Source of the DNA: Pseudoxanthomonas sp. CF125 | GTDB lineage: Bacteria > Pseudomonadota > Gammaproteobacteria > Xanthomonadales > Xanthomonadaceae | Direction: 5' to 3' | Length of the DNA stretch: 64,000 nucleotides | Assembly: GCF_900104085.1 (NCBI RefSeq) | Contig: NZ_FNLD01000001.1 | Location: 1,061,935 to 1,125,934 of the forward strand | Part shown: in pieces, positions 20,118 to 28,810 of the stretch | How the letters are laid out: the number at the start of each line of letters is the position of its first letter | How positions within the stretch are numbered: the stretch's first letter is position 1 | Program-made: the position numbers and the translations under genes | The notes under the pieces: generated by a model | What the model was told of the DNA's origin: nothing | The model's database searches: none | What the model saw: only the letters and a program-made list of their open reading frames with translations

Positions 20118-20968
20118 GTCTGGTCACCCGCCTCACCTATCTGTTGCCGCACCGGCTGATGTCCTCGCTGGCGCGGCGGCTGGCGTATTCGTCTTCGCCG
20201 CGCACCAAGCAATGGCTGATCGACACGGTGACGCGGAAATTCGGCGTGGATCTGAGCGAAGCCGCGCAACCCGACCCCAAAGCCTACCCGACCTTCAACG
20301 CGTTTTTTACCCGCGCGCTCAAAGCAGGCGCACGCGTGCCCGATCCCGATCCGCGTGCCTTGTTGATGCCCGCCGACGGCCGCATCAGCCAGTGCGGCCC
20401 GATCCGCGACGGCCGCATCTTCCAGGCCAAGGGCCAGTCGTTCACCGCCACCGAATTGCTGGGCGATGCCGAAGCCGCCAAGCCTTTCGAGAACGGCCTG
20501 TTCGCCACTGTCTATCTGTCGCCCAAGGACTACCACCGCGTGCACATGCCGTGGACCGGCACCCTGCGCGAAACCGTGCATGTGCCCGGCCGCCTTTTCA
20601 GCGTAGGCACGGCTGCAGTGGCTACGGTGCCGCGCCTGTTCGCGCGCAACGAACGCCTGGTCTGCCACTTCGATACCGACTTCGGGCCGATGGCCTCGGT
20701 GATGGTGGGCGCGCTGCTGGTATCGGGCGTGGAAACGGTGTGGAGCGGCGTGGAAATCCCGCGCTACGGGGATGCGGTCACGCGCAAGGATTGGCGTGGG
20801 AAGGGGATTACCTTGGAACGATTTGCGGAGATGGCACGCTTCAATTACGGCTCGACCGTGATCGTGCTGCTGCCACCGGGCGTGGCGGAGCTTGCGCCCG
20901 AACTGGCCGCCGAATCGCCGGTCAGGCTTGGACAAGCCTTGGCTCGGCTGGTTTCGAACGCACCCTGA
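20114..20968 (+). CDS. psd: phosphatidylserine decarboxylase proenzyme
   Basis: 284 residues from the GTG at 20114. Conserved regions include [42 protein letters not shown] (with the Asp/His of the self-cleavage site) and [13 protein letters not shown]. The pyruvoyl-forming motif is [14 protein letters not shown], with cleavage expected between Gly246 and Ser247, leaving a 38-residue alpha chain. It makes phosphatidylethanolamine at the inner membrane. The terminal 43 codons are repeated just downstream. Confidence 0.95.
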   Translation: MSLVTRLTYLLPHRLMSSLARRLAYSSSPRTKQWLIDTVTRKFGVDLSEAAQPDPKAYPTFNAFFTRALKAGARVPDPDPRALLMPADGRISQCGPIRDGRIFQAKGQSFTATELLGDAEAAKPFENGLFATVYLSPKDYHRVHMPWTGTLRETVHVPGRLFSVGTAAVATVPRLFARNERLVCHFDTDFGPMASVMVGALLVSGVETVWSGVEIPRYGDAVTRKDWRGKGITLERFAEMARFNYGSTVIVLLPPGVAELAPELAAESPVRLGQALARLVSNAP

Positions 20969-21240
20969 CGGAAAGATCCCGGCGCGTTGCGACGCGCTCT
21001 TTGCCGCTGGCGTCTCATTCCTGCGCGGCGCGGCCCGATTCAACTACGGCTCCACCGTGATCGTGCTGCTGCCACCGGGCGTGGCGGAGCTTGCGCCCGA
21101 ACTGGCCGCCGAATCGCCGGTCAAGCTTGGACAAGCGCTCGCCCGGCTCGTTTCAAGCACACCTTGACGGAACGATCCCGGCGCGTTGCGACGCGCTCAT
21201 TGTCACTGACGCCATGTTCTTCGCGCGGCGCGGCGCGCTT
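20829..21240. repeat. tandem duplication of the psd 3' end, period 199 bp
   Basis: The last 43 psd codons plus about 70 bp of 3' flank (from about 20837) recur 199 bp downstream (from about 21036 to about 21240). The flank copies share GATCCCGGCGCGTTGCGACG, and a shorter GCGACGCGCTCAT trace follows at 21251. The central stretch from ACC to GTC of the two tails is identical while the ends differ. This accounts for the gap 20969-21281. Confidence 0.93.
21030..21167 (+). pseudogene. duplicated psd C-terminal (pyruvoyl alpha-chain) fragment
   Basis: A second copy of the psd tail, [16 protein letters not shown] onward to LARLVSSTP and a stop, without any beta-chain sequence. Compared codon by codon with the real tail (20840-20968), 11 codons differ: 8 synonymous and 3 conservative changes (R to K, N to S, A to T). 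It lies in a different frame from psd because the period is 199 bp. An upstream ATG at 20892 keeps the frame open (91 codons), but I see no ribosome-binding site and treat it as a remnant. Confidence 0.85.
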
Positions 21241-21281
21241 ATTGCTACCGCGACGCGCTCATCTCCACAAGCCTCGGACGT

Positions 21282-21983
21282 TCAACGCACCATGGCGTTG
21301 AGTTCATTCTGCAACTCCATCAGCTTGTGGCGCTTGTCGTTCAATGCACCCAGATGCGCATTGAGCTCTTCCAGCAACGCAGGGCTGTTCACTTCCACTT
21401 GCGAACCGTTGAACGTCACCGACGCTTCGTTCGCTTTCAGGAAAGCGGCGAAATTCTGCGCCTCGGCCAGGATGCCGTCGGTCTGATCCAGCACCTTGAG
21501 CATCAATTCGCTGGGCTTGACCACCGTCTTCTCGTAGGCGGCCTGGAATACCGTTTTCAGGTCGTCGGGCTGCTCCAGCTTGGCGCGATCGGCCTGCGTC
21601 TTGCTCAGCTGTTCGCCAAGCTGGCCCTTGACCTTGGCCAGCGCCGCACGCGCTTGGCCGATCCGCGCCTGCCCCTGCATCAGCGCCTGCGGCGTCGACA
21701 GCGAAGCCATGGTCTGCATGGCAGGGCTGGCTTCGTTGAACGCCTTGCCCATGCTGTCGTTGAAATCGCCGATCACCGCGTACTGCGCGGCGTACCGGCC
21801 CAGCGATTTCTGCTCTTCGTCGGTAAGCTTGGGCACGCGCAGGCCTGGCTGATCCACGATGCGCGTCTGCAGGAATTCGATGAACGCCTTGCGTTCGCCC
21901 GCTTCGTTGCTGCAGGCGGACAGACCCAACAGGGCAAGGCCGGCGAAGAGGAAGAGAAAGACTTTACGTGCCAGCGGATTCAT
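21282..21983 (-). CDS. DUF3053 (YiaF-like) lipoprotein
   Basis: 233 residues from the ATG at 21983. A lipoprotein signal with lipobox LSAC (Cys about 24) is followed by ERKAFIEFLQTRI, which matches the start of the E. coli YiaF/DUF3053 domain, and a long alpha-helical, probably coiled region (QARAALAKVKGQLGEQLSKTQADRAKLEQPDDLK). Function unknown; expected in the periplasm or on a membrane leaflet. It follows another lipoprotein gene (35-bp gap), so the two are likely co-transcribed. Confidence 0.82.
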   Translation of the reverse strand: MNPLARKVFLFLFAGLALLGLSACSNEAGERKAFIEFLQTRIVDQPGLRVPKLTDEEQKSLGRYAAQYAVIGDFNDSMGKAFNEASPAMQTMASLSTPQALMQGQARIGQARAALAKVKGQLGEQLSKTQADRAKLEQPDDLKTVFQAAYEKTVVKPSELMLKVLDQTDGILAEAQNFAAFLKANEASVTFNGSQVEVNSPALLEELNAHLGALNDKRHKLMELQNELNAMVR

Positions 21984-22018
21984 GTGCTCTGTCCTTGGAT
22001 GCAGGGTGAAAAAAGCGC

Positions 22019-22543
22019 TTACTTGGCGGAAACGATGCGACCCGGCGGTACCGCATACTCCGTATCGAACAGGCGCACCTTGGCGATGGCCTTGCCGCCG
22101 CAAGCAAAAGCCATTTCGACCTTCAACTTGGCCTTGGCCGGCACGGTGAACTCGTCGTCCACCGACTGCGTGGTGCAGGCATAACCTTCGCCGTCCAGCG
22201 CGGTGACATGATTATTCTGCGCCAGCTCCGTCACTCGCACCGGCACCTCACCGAGGTTGCTGAAGCCCAAGGTGACTACCACGGCTTCGCCCGCCTTGGC
22301 TTCCAGTACTTCGCCGCTGAGCGAGGATCCAAGCTCCTTGCCGCCGCTGACGATCAGCGCGCCATCGACGCTGGTGCTGGCCTTGCGGCCTTCCTCAACG
22401 CCCTTGCTGGCGCCCGTGGCCGCGCCCTTGACCAGCTCCACCGCTTTGGAGACGGTACCGGAGGCCGCCTTTTCGGCATTGTCGCCCGAGCAGGCCGCCA
22501 ACGCGACGGCGGTCAGTAAAACCACTGACATAGAAGCTTTCAT
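22019..22543 (-). CDS. putative lipoprotein of unknown function
   Basis: 174 residues from the ATG at 22543, which has GGGGA about 6 nt upstream. Signal peptide with lipobox ALAAC. After a low-complexity Ala/Gly/Lys segment there is a beta-rich domain (ALIVSGGKELGSSLSGEVLEAKAGEAVVV) with two Cys (EGYACTTQ and MAFACGG) that could form a disulfide. I do not recognise a family. It is the first gene of a two-lipoprotein unit with the DUF3053 gene. Confidence 0.72.
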   Translation of the reverse strand: MKASMSVVLLTAVALAACSGDNAEKAASGTVSKAVELVKGAATGASKGVEEGRKASTSVDGALIVSGGKELGSSLSGEVLEAKAGEAVVVTLGFSNLGEVPVRVTELAQNNHVTALDGEGYACTTQSVDDEFTVPAKAKLKVEMAFACGGKAIAKVRLFDTEYAVPPGRIVSAK

Positions 22544-22674
22544 TCGGTTCCCCAGGTTATGTTGCAACGGAGTCTAGCCATTTCCGCGCCGGACAGAAGC
22601 CCGGTACGGAAGGCACCCACCTTATTCAACGCGCCAGAGGAATCGTATCCGGGCGTTCGCAACCCATCGGGCCG

Positions 22675-24243
22675 CTATTTTTTACAGCTTTCCAGCTTCA
22701 GCGATTGCCCCGGCTTCACGTGATATCCCGGCGCGCGCAAGCCATTGGCACGCGCCAGCTCCTTCACCTCGCATCTGAATTTCTGCGCGATCTTGCCCAG
22801 CGTGTCGCCGCGCGCCACCCGGTAGCCGCGTACCTGTTCGGCCTTGGGTTTGGCCGGCTTGGGCTCGCCGGTGGCCACGGTGGTGGGAACGCCGGGAACG
22901 GGAGTGACGTCGCCCACCGCCACGCTGCCGGCCAGCGGGTTGCGGATGATCGCCGACTCTACGTTCGCGGTGATCAGCGTGCGGGCCAGGTCCGCGCGTG
23001 GACCGCTGATGCAGTTGCGGTTGTACAGGGACGCGATCTTGGCGGTGGCCTTGATCTGCGTGCCGGCAGGGATCCACTGATCCGGCTCGTAGCGCGGATT
23101 GAGGTTGCGCAGCGCGCGCATGTAGCCATCGCGCGTACCGCCGTTGCCCAGGCAAATGGTCAGTTCGTAGAGGGACGCGGCTTTGGCCAGCGGGAAAGCG
23201 GCAGGCTGCGCATCGATCTTGGGGAACTCCAGCCCGTACTGCTTGGGATGCAGGAACAGCCACGCGGCCGCGATCACCATCGGCACGTAATCCTGGGTTT
23301 CGCCCGGGAACTGGTTGTAGACCACTTCATCCCAGAAATTGCGCCCGGCGAACTGGTTATAGACCCGCTGCGCGCGGCCTTCGCCGCCGTTGTAGGCGGC
23401 CAGCGAAAGCTCGATGCTCTTGTTGAGCGCGCCCATGCGCTCGTCCAGGTATTCGGCGCTGGCCATGCCCACCGCGGTGGGGTCGTAGCGCGTATCGAAA
23501 CCGGTGCCGTCCGGGCCAAGGCCGAAGCGGCGGCCGGTCGCCGGCATGAACTGCATCAGCCCGGCGGCGCCGGCGCGCGAATTGGCGTGCACGCGACCGT
23601 TGGATTCCTTGGCCATGATGCCGAACAGCAGGGCCTCGGGCAGTGCGTGCTTCTCCCATGAGGGCCACATCAGCGGGCGCACGTACTGGTAGTTCTCGTA
23701 GCTGGTGATCAGCGAAACCCGCATGTCGGTCAGCCAGCGGCGGATGCCTGCCTGCACGGCCGGGTTGTACTGCACCATCTTGTCGAAGGCGTGGCGCTGG
23801 TCGTTGAGCAGGCGCGCGGCGCGCGCGGCTTCGGGTATCGCGATGGTCGCCGCATGGTCGGTGCCGTCATCCAGCAGATCCACATCCCCCTCTTCGTCCG
23901 AAGCCGAGGATTCGGCATCCACGTTCTGCTTCAGCAGGCGCTTGTAGGCGGTGAGCATGGTGTGCACCTGGCAGCCCTTCTGCTTGAGGCAGGCGTCCAT
24001 CACGTCTTCCATGTCTTCCAGCGCGGCATCGCCCTCGGCGGTGCCCTTGGGATCGCTGTTGGCGCTGAGCACCAGCGCGTCCCGGTAGCGCTTCTCGGCA
24101 GCGGCCATGCGCTGGTCGAGCACTTCCAGAGCTTCCTTGTCGCGAGCGGAGACGCGTTGGGCCAAGGCCGACGGAGCAACAGAAACGAGCGGCAACATGA
24201 CCAGCAGGGGCCAGGCGCGAAACAGGAATTTTGGGCAGGGCAT
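22675..24243 (-). CDS. MltD-like lytic transglycosylase with C-terminal LysM
   Basis: 522 residues from the ATG at 24243 (a GTG two codons earlier is possible). Signal peptide (about 1-28, ending PSALA), a helical N-terminal region with two Cys, then the SLT domain with catalytic Glu in IMAKESNGRVHANSRAGAAGLMQFMPAT context (about residue 213) and SLAAYNGGEGR. One LysM domain is at the C-terminus (YRVARGDTLGKIAQKFRC, from about 470). It cleaves peptidoglycan glycan strands. MltD usually has two or more LysM repeats. Confidence 0.86.
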   Translation of the reverse strand: MPCPKFLFRAWPLLVMLPLVSVAPSALAQRVSARDKEALEVLDQRMAAAEKRYRDALVLSANSDPKGTAEGDAALEDMEDVMDACLKQKGCQVHTMLTAYKRLLKQNVDAESSASDEEGDVDLLDDGTDHAATIAIPEAARAARLLNDQRHAFDKMVQYNPAVQAGIRRWLTDMRVSLITSYENYQYVRPLMWPSWEKHALPEALLFGIMAKESNGRVHANSRAGAAGLMQFMPATGRRFGLGPDGTGFDTRYDPTAVGMASAEYLDERMGALNKSIELSLAAYNGGEGRAQRVYNQFAGRNFWDEVVYNQFPGETQDYVPMVIAAAWLFLHPKQYGLEFPKIDAQPAAFPLAKAASLYELTICLGNGGTRDGYMRALRNLNPRYEPDQWIPAGTQIKATAKIASLYNRNCISGPRADLARTLITANVESAIIRNPLAGSVAVGDVTPVPGVPTTVATGEPKPAKPKAEQVRGYRVARGDTLGKIAQKFRCEVKELARANGLRAPGYHVKPGQSLKLESCKK

Positions 24244-24380
24244 CAGCACGGACGGCTACGGGAAAAAAGGCAGGTTAGCCCCCGGGCGCGGCGCGGGGCA
24301 AGGTTGACAAACGCCGCCGTTGCCCTGCGCGACAGGTTGAGCCGCTAGAATTCACGCTTCGACTCATCGCTAGGAATGAC

Positions 24381-25874
24381 ATGGACCCCATCCTGCTAGG
24401 CAAAGGCACCACCGACGATATCGCCGTCACGCTTTTGCCCAAATTCGGCAACCGCCACGGACTGGTCGCCGGCGCCACCGGCACCGGCAAGACCGTCACC
24501 CTGATGACCCTGGCAGAAGGTTTTTCGCGCATGGGCGTGCCGGTGTTCATGGCCGACGTAAAGGGCGACGTAGCGGGATTGGCGGTAGCGGGCGATGGCA
24601 ACGAAAAGATCCTGCAGCGCGCCAAAGACCTCGGTGTGGGCGATTACGCACCTGGCGCCAGCCCGGTGATCTTCTGGGACCTGTACGGCAAGAAGGGCCA
24701 TCCGGTGCGCACCACGGTCAGCGAGATCGGCTCGATCCTGCTGGCGCGCATCCTGGAGTTGAACGACACCCAGAGCGGCGTGCTGGACATCGTGTTCAAA
24801 CTGGCCGACGACCGTGGCCTGCTGTTGCTGGACCTGGACGACCTGCGCGCGTTGCTGGCGCTGGTGGCCAACGAGCGCAAGGACATCGCCACCGAATACG
24901 GCCTGGTCAGCACCCAGTCGGTCGGCGCGATCCAGCGCGCGCTGTTGCGCCTGGCGCAGAACGGCGGCGAAGGTTTCTTCGGCGAACCGGCGTTGGAACT
25001 GGCCGATCTGATGCGCACCGGCACTGACGGTCGCGGCGTGATCGGCATCCTGGCCGCCGACCAGCTGATCCTCAATCCTCGTCTGTATTCCAGCTTCCTG
25101 TTGTGGCTGCTGTCGGAACTGTTCGAGCAGTTGCCCGAAGTCGGCGACCTGGATAAACCCAAGCTGGTGTTCGTGTTCGACGAAGCCCATCTGCTGTTCG
25201 ACGACTCCCCGCCGGCGCTGGTGCAGCGCGTGGAGCAGGTGGTGCGCCTGATCCGCTCCAAGGGCGTGGGCGTGTACTTCTGCTCGCAGTTCCCCGACGA
25301 CGTGCCCGACAACATCCTGGGCCAGCTGGGCAACCGCGTGCAGCATGCGCTGCGCGCGTTCACCCCGCGCGACCAGAAAGCCGTGCGCGTGGCCGCGGAG
25401 ACCTTCGTGCCCAATCCGAAGCTCGACGTGGCCGAGGCCATCTCCAAGCTGGGCACCGGCGAAGCGCTGGTATCGACACTGCAGGACAAAGGCATCCCCA
25501 TGCCGGTTCAGCAGACCCTGATCGCGCCGCCGCGTTGCCGCATGGGCTCGATCAGCGATGCCGAACGCAACCAGGTGCGTGCCGGCAGCCCGGTCGGAAT
25601 GAAGTACGACACTCCGGTCAATCGCGAATCCGCATCGGAGATGCTGGCCGCGCGCGCCGAGACCGCCGCCAAAGCCGCCGACGCGCCGCCGGCCAAGGAC
25701 GACCCGGAAGCGGGCGGTTTCGGCCAGTCGATCAAGGACGCCGTGTTCGGCACCAAGCGCCGCCAGGGTATGGTGGAAACCATGGCCAAGCAGACCGCGC
25801 GCACGGTGGGCAGCCAGGTGGGCCGGCAGATACTGCGCGGTTTGCTGGGCGGCATCTTCGGCGGCAAGCGGTGA
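24381..25874 (+). CDS. HerA-like ATPase, DUF853 (YjgR) family
   Basis: 497 residues. Walker A is GATGTGKT (31-38) and Walker B is [29 protein letters not shown] fits the sensor region of HerA/FtsK-type ATPases. The C-terminal part is Ala-rich and ends in a glycine-rich [10 protein letters not shown], typical of YjgR. The cellular role of this family is not established. It starts a co-directional unit with a lipoprotein gene (32-bp gap) and greB. Confidence 0.9.
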   Translation: MDPILLGKGTTDDIAVTLLPKFGNRHGLVAGATGTGKTVTLMTLAEGFSRMGVPVFMADVKGDVAGLAVAGDGNEKILQRAKDLGVGDYAPGASPVIFWDLYGKKGHPVRTTVSEIGSILLARILELNDTQSGVLDIVFKLADDRGLLLLDLDDLRALLALVANERKDIATEYGLVSTQSVGAIQRALLRLAQNGGEGFFGEPALELADLMRTGTDGRGVIGILAADQLILNPRLYSSFLLWLLSELFEQLPEVGDLDKPKLVFVFDEAHLLFDDSPPALVQRVEQVVRLIRSKGVGVYFCSQFPDDVPDNILGQLGNRVQHALRAFTPRDQKAVRVAAETFVPNPKLDVAEAISKLGTGEALVSTLQDKGIPMPVQQTLIAPPRCRMGSISDAERNQVRAGSPVGMKYDTPVNRESASEMLAARAETAAKAADAPPAKDDPEAGGFGQSIKDAVFGTKRRQGMVETMAKQTARTVGSQVGRQILRGLLGGIFGGKR

Positions 25875-25906
25875 ACACTCTCCAATCTGGAAAAGGAAAC
25901 TATCGG

Positions 25907-26362
25907 ATGAACATTTCTTTCCGCACTTTCTGTCTGCTCGCACTCACCGTGGCATCGGCGGTGGCCTGCAAACGCGAGGACCCCGTGGCCGCGCCCCAAC
26001 CGGCAGCGGTGGCGACACCGGCCGGCGCACCCGAAGCCAATCCCGTGGACGCCACTTCCGTGGTCGACAACACGCCGGCCGCAACCGAAGCCGCTACCGT
26101 GGACAGCAAGGCGATCGCGGGCAGTTTCAGCGACGGCGAATCGGTTCTGGAACTGCGTGCCGATGGCAGCTACGTGCAGACGTTGAACGCCGCTGGCGTA
26201 GCCGTTTCCAGCGATGGCGCTTGGAGCGGCCACGGTGGCAATGGCCTATTGCTGGATCCCAGCAGCAAATCGGCGGAAGACGTCAGCTTCGAAATCGTCT
26301 CCAACGACGAGTTGCGCACCGACAAGGGCACGCGCGTTTTCAAACGCGTCGCTGGCCGGTAG
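25907..26362 (+). CDS. small lipoprotein of unknown function
   Basis: 151 residues from the ATG at 25907, preceded by AAAAGGAAAC. Lipobox SAVAC gives an acylated Cys near position 20. An Ala/Pro/Thr-rich linker (about 21-65) is followed by a compact beta domain ([29 protein letters not shown]) resembling lipocalin-like or META-type lipoproteins. No family recognised with confidence. Its stop codon shares a base with the greB start. Confidence 0.8.
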   Translation: MNISFRTFCLLALTVASAVACKREDPVAAPQPAAVATPAGAPEANPVDATSVVDNTPAATEAATVDSKAIAGSFSDGESVLELRADGSYVQTLNAAGVAVSSDGAWSGHGGNGLLLDPSSKSAEDVSFEIVSNDELRTDKGTRVFKRVAGR

Positions 26363-26865
26363 TGAGCCGCTGGCGTCCGCCCGGAGAAAAAAGCACCGCC
26401 CTGATCACACGCGAGGGCCATGAACGCCTGAAGGCGGAATTGGACGATCTGTGGCGGGTACGGCGCCCGGAGGTTGTGAAAGCGCTCACCGCGGCGGCAG
26501 CCGAAGGCGACCGCTCGGAAAACGCCGAGTACCACTACCGGAAGAAACAACTGGGCGAGATCGACAGGCGCGTGCGCTATCTGAGCAAGCGCCTGGAAGA
26601 ATTGCGCGTGGTCGATACCCCACCCGCGGATCCGGAAGCGGTTTTCTTCGGCGCCAACGTGGAGCTGGAGAACATCGCCAACGGCGCCCTATCGCGTTAC
26701 CGCATCGTGGGGCCGGACGAAACCGACGCTTCGCGCGGCTACATCAGCATCGATTCGCCACTGGCCCGGGCCATGCTGAAAAAGCGCATCGACGACGAAT
26801 TCGAAGCCTCGCTGCCCACCGGCATCGCCAGCTTCGCCATTATCGGCGTCGAGTACGAAAGCTGA
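26362..26865 (+). CDS. greB: transcription elongation factor GreB
   Basis: 167 residues from a GTG at 26362, giving the family N-terminus SRWRPP followed by [19 protein letters not shown]. The coiled coil carries the catalytic acidic tip region in [15 protein letters not shown], and the C-terminal FKBP-like domain ends [10 protein letters not shown]. It rescues backtracked RNA polymerase by stimulating transcript cleavage. An ATG at 26221 would extend into the lipoprotein gene and is rejected. The GTG overlaps the lipoprotein stop by one base. Confidence 0.95.
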   Translation: MSRWRPPGEKSTALITREGHERLKAELDDLWRVRRPEVVKALTAAAAEGDRSENAEYHYRKKQLGEIDRRVRYLSKRLEELRVVDTPPADPEAVFFGANVELENIANGALSRYRIVGPDETDASRGYISIDSPLARAMLKKRIDDEFEASLPTGIASFAIIGVEYES

Positions 26866-26885
26866 CGACGCGGGCGGCTGGCTCG

Positions 26886-27566
26886 CTATTGATCAAAGCC
26901 CAGCGTGGTTTCCGGCCCGGGCGCGTCTTCGATGTACAGCGGCGTGGTGGGCACCTTGCCGCGCGTCTCCGGTTTCTCAACGTAGTCCCCCGCATCGTTC
27001 AGATCGGCCGAACGGCGGATCTGCAGGCCGGTCAGGCGATTGGTGCTGATTTCCTGCCAGCCGTGCGCGTTGGTGCGGCTGTACAGCTTCACGTCGTCGC
27101 CGATCAGGCGCATGCGCTTGCTCTTGGCGTCATAGCGATAGCGGTAGGTCGATGAGATGGCGGTGGTGCCGCCGGTCAGGTCTTCCACCACCAGTACGCC
27201 CTTGGGCGCGCTGAGCGATACCGGACCCAGCGCGTCGACCGCCAGCGCGGTCTTGCCGGCAGGCGAGTGGCCCATGTCCATTTCCTCCATGAAGCCGAAC
27301 AGCACGCCGAGCACGCGCGACTCGTCATTGCGTGCGACAAAGGCGATATCGGTCAGGCCGTCGGCATTCAAGTCCGCGTCCAGCCGCTTTTCCAGTTCCA
27401 TGTCGGGCGGCAGCTCCATGGCATTGAAGTAGTAGTCGACCAGCAGCTTGTCGTCGGGCATGAACAGTTCGGCAGCTGTCGCGCAAATCGAAGCAGCCAT
27501 AGCCCAACAAACGCAGGCGGACAGGAAAGCGGTACGAAAGAATATGCGGAGATATTTGCTGGTCAT
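26886..27566 (-). CDS. secreted protein with a Ca-binding-loop-like motif, function unknown
   Basis: 226 residues from the ATG at 27566, which has AGGGGG 5 nt upstream. An N-terminal signal peptide (ends near SICATAA) is followed by LEKRLDADLNADGLTDIAFV. The D-x-D-x-N-x-D-G-x-x-D spacing is that of an EF-hand/FG-GAP-type calcium loop. The rest is beta-rich with no further recognisable motif. It converges on greB (20-bp gap) and is divergent from the pxp operon. Confidence 0.75.
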   Translation of the reverse strand: MTSKYLRIFFRTAFLSACVCWAMAASICATAAELFMPDDKLLVDYYFNAMELPPDMELEKRLDADLNADGLTDIAFVARNDESRVLGVLFGFMEEMDMGHSPAGKTALAVDALGPVSLSAPKGVLVVEDLTGGTTAISSTYRYRYDAKSKRMRLIGDDVKLYSRTNAHGWQEISTNRLTGLQIRRSADLNDAGDYVEKPETRGKVPTTPLYIEDAPGPETTLGFDQ

Positions 27567-27743
27567 GGTTCCCCCTATCCAAGCGGCACCCCTGCCGCGT
27601 TGGTTAAAGTTAACGCAGATGGGCGACGGCGAGGGACATGCTGCCGGCGCGTTGGTCGCAGCAAGACGAACCGACCGCGATACACACACGGAAGCGGACT
27701 ACCGCCCTAAACTGTGGCCCTCTGCTTTTGCCTTGGAGGCCGC

Positions 27744-28400
27744 ATGGGCGCCTGGATAGAAATCGACACGCCTCACGGACCGATCTCCGCCTGGAAAGCG
27801 TTTCCGGCCGCTGCGCCGCGCGGCGCGCTGGTGGTCATCCAGGAAATATTTGGCGTCAACGCGCATATCCGCAGCGTGGCTGACGGATTCGCCGACGAAG
27901 GCTACGCGGTGCTGGCACCTGCATTCTTCGACGTGCTGGAGCGCGGCGTGGAACTGGGCTACGAAGCCGAGGGCATGGCCAAGGGCAGCGACCTGATCGC
28001 ACGGCTGGGACTGGAGAAGGCGCTGGACATGACCGCATCGGCCGCCGACGCGTTGGCCGCGCAAGGCAAGGTGGGCACGGTGGGTTATTGCTGGGGCGGC
28101 ACCGTTGCCCTGCTGGCCGCGCTGCGCCTGGGGCTGCCGTCGGCCAGTTACTACGGTAAGCGCAATGTGCCCTTCCTGAGTGAAACCCCGAAGGCGCCGG
28201 TGATCTTCCACTTCGGACAACGCGATGCCTCGATACCTCCGGAGATGGTGGAAAAGCACCGCCAATTGCTGCCGCAGATGCCGCTCTATGTCTATCCCGC
28301 AGGCCACGGCTTCAACTGCGATGCGCGCGCCGACTTCGACCCGCAAAGCGCCGCACTGGCACGCTCGCGCACGCTGGCCTTCTTCGACGAGCATTTATGA
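27744..28400 (+). CDS. dienelactone hydrolase family protein
   Basis: 218 residues from the ATG at 27744, with GGAGG 4 nt upstream; an ATG at 27714 would add ten unlikely residues. Alpha/beta hydrolase with the DLH triad: Cys116 in GYCWGG, Asp161 in FGQRDASIPP and His188 in PAGHGFNCD, plus the conserved Glu in VVIQEIFGVN. The family hydrolyses small lactones or esters. It is the first gene of the operon with HIT and pxp genes, overlapping the next by 4 bp; its substrate there is unknown. Confidence 0.9.
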   Translation: MGAWIEIDTPHGPISAWKAFPAAAPRGALVVIQEIFGVNAHIRSVADGFADEGYAVLAPAFFDVLERGVELGYEAEGMAKGSDLIARLGLEKALDMTASAADALAAQGKVGTVGYCWGGTVALLAALRLGLPSASYYGKRNVPFLSETPKAPVIFHFGQRDASIPPEMVEKHRQLLPQMPLYVYPAGHGFNCDARADFDPQSAALARSRTLAFFDEHL

Positions 28401-28810
28401 TTTCCACCGATTTCATCCTCGACCCGCGCCTGGCCGCCGACAGCGTTTTCATCGCCGACGGTCCGCTGTCGCAAGTGCGGCTGATGGATGATGCCCGCTT
28501 CCCCTGGCTGGTGCTGGTTCCGCGCGTCGCCGATGTGTCGGAGTGGCTGGAACTGGACGGTGCGCAGCAGCGCCTGCTGCTGGCCGAGATCAACCAGACC
28601 GGCAACCTGATACGCACGGAACCGGGAACGGAAAAACTCAACATCGGCGCCCTCGGCAATATCGTGCGCCAATTGCATGTGCACCTGGTCGGCCGCCATG
28701 CGGGCGATGCGGCCTGGCCCGGACCTGTCTGGGGTAGCGGTGCGGCGCAGCGGTATCCGCAAGCAATGCTGGATGCCCGGATCGCTTACTGGAAACATCG
28801 ACTGAGATGA
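28397..28810 (+). CDS. HIT-domain protein with an incomplete histidine triad
   Basis: 137 residues. The HIT-like core ends in RQLHVHLVGR; the first two triad histidines are His94 and His96, but the position of the nucleophilic third His is Val98. Upstream there is the family pattern WLVLVPRVADVSEW and a final WPGPVWG. HIT proteins hydrolyse nucleotides, so loss of the third His suggests altered or no hydrolase activity. Overlaps both neighbours by 4 bp. Confidence 0.85.
   Translation: MISTDFILDPRLAADSVFIADGPLSQVRLMDDARFPWLVLVPRVADVSEWLELDGAQQRLLLAEINQTGNLIRTEPGTEKLNIGALGNIVRQLHVHLVGRHAGDAAWPGPVWGSGAAQRYPQAMLDARIAYWKHRLR

Noticed and set aside
24396..25943. 515-codon minus-strand frame
   Set aside because: Antisense to the HerA-like ATPase gene, with His/Gln-rich composition and no recognisable motif.
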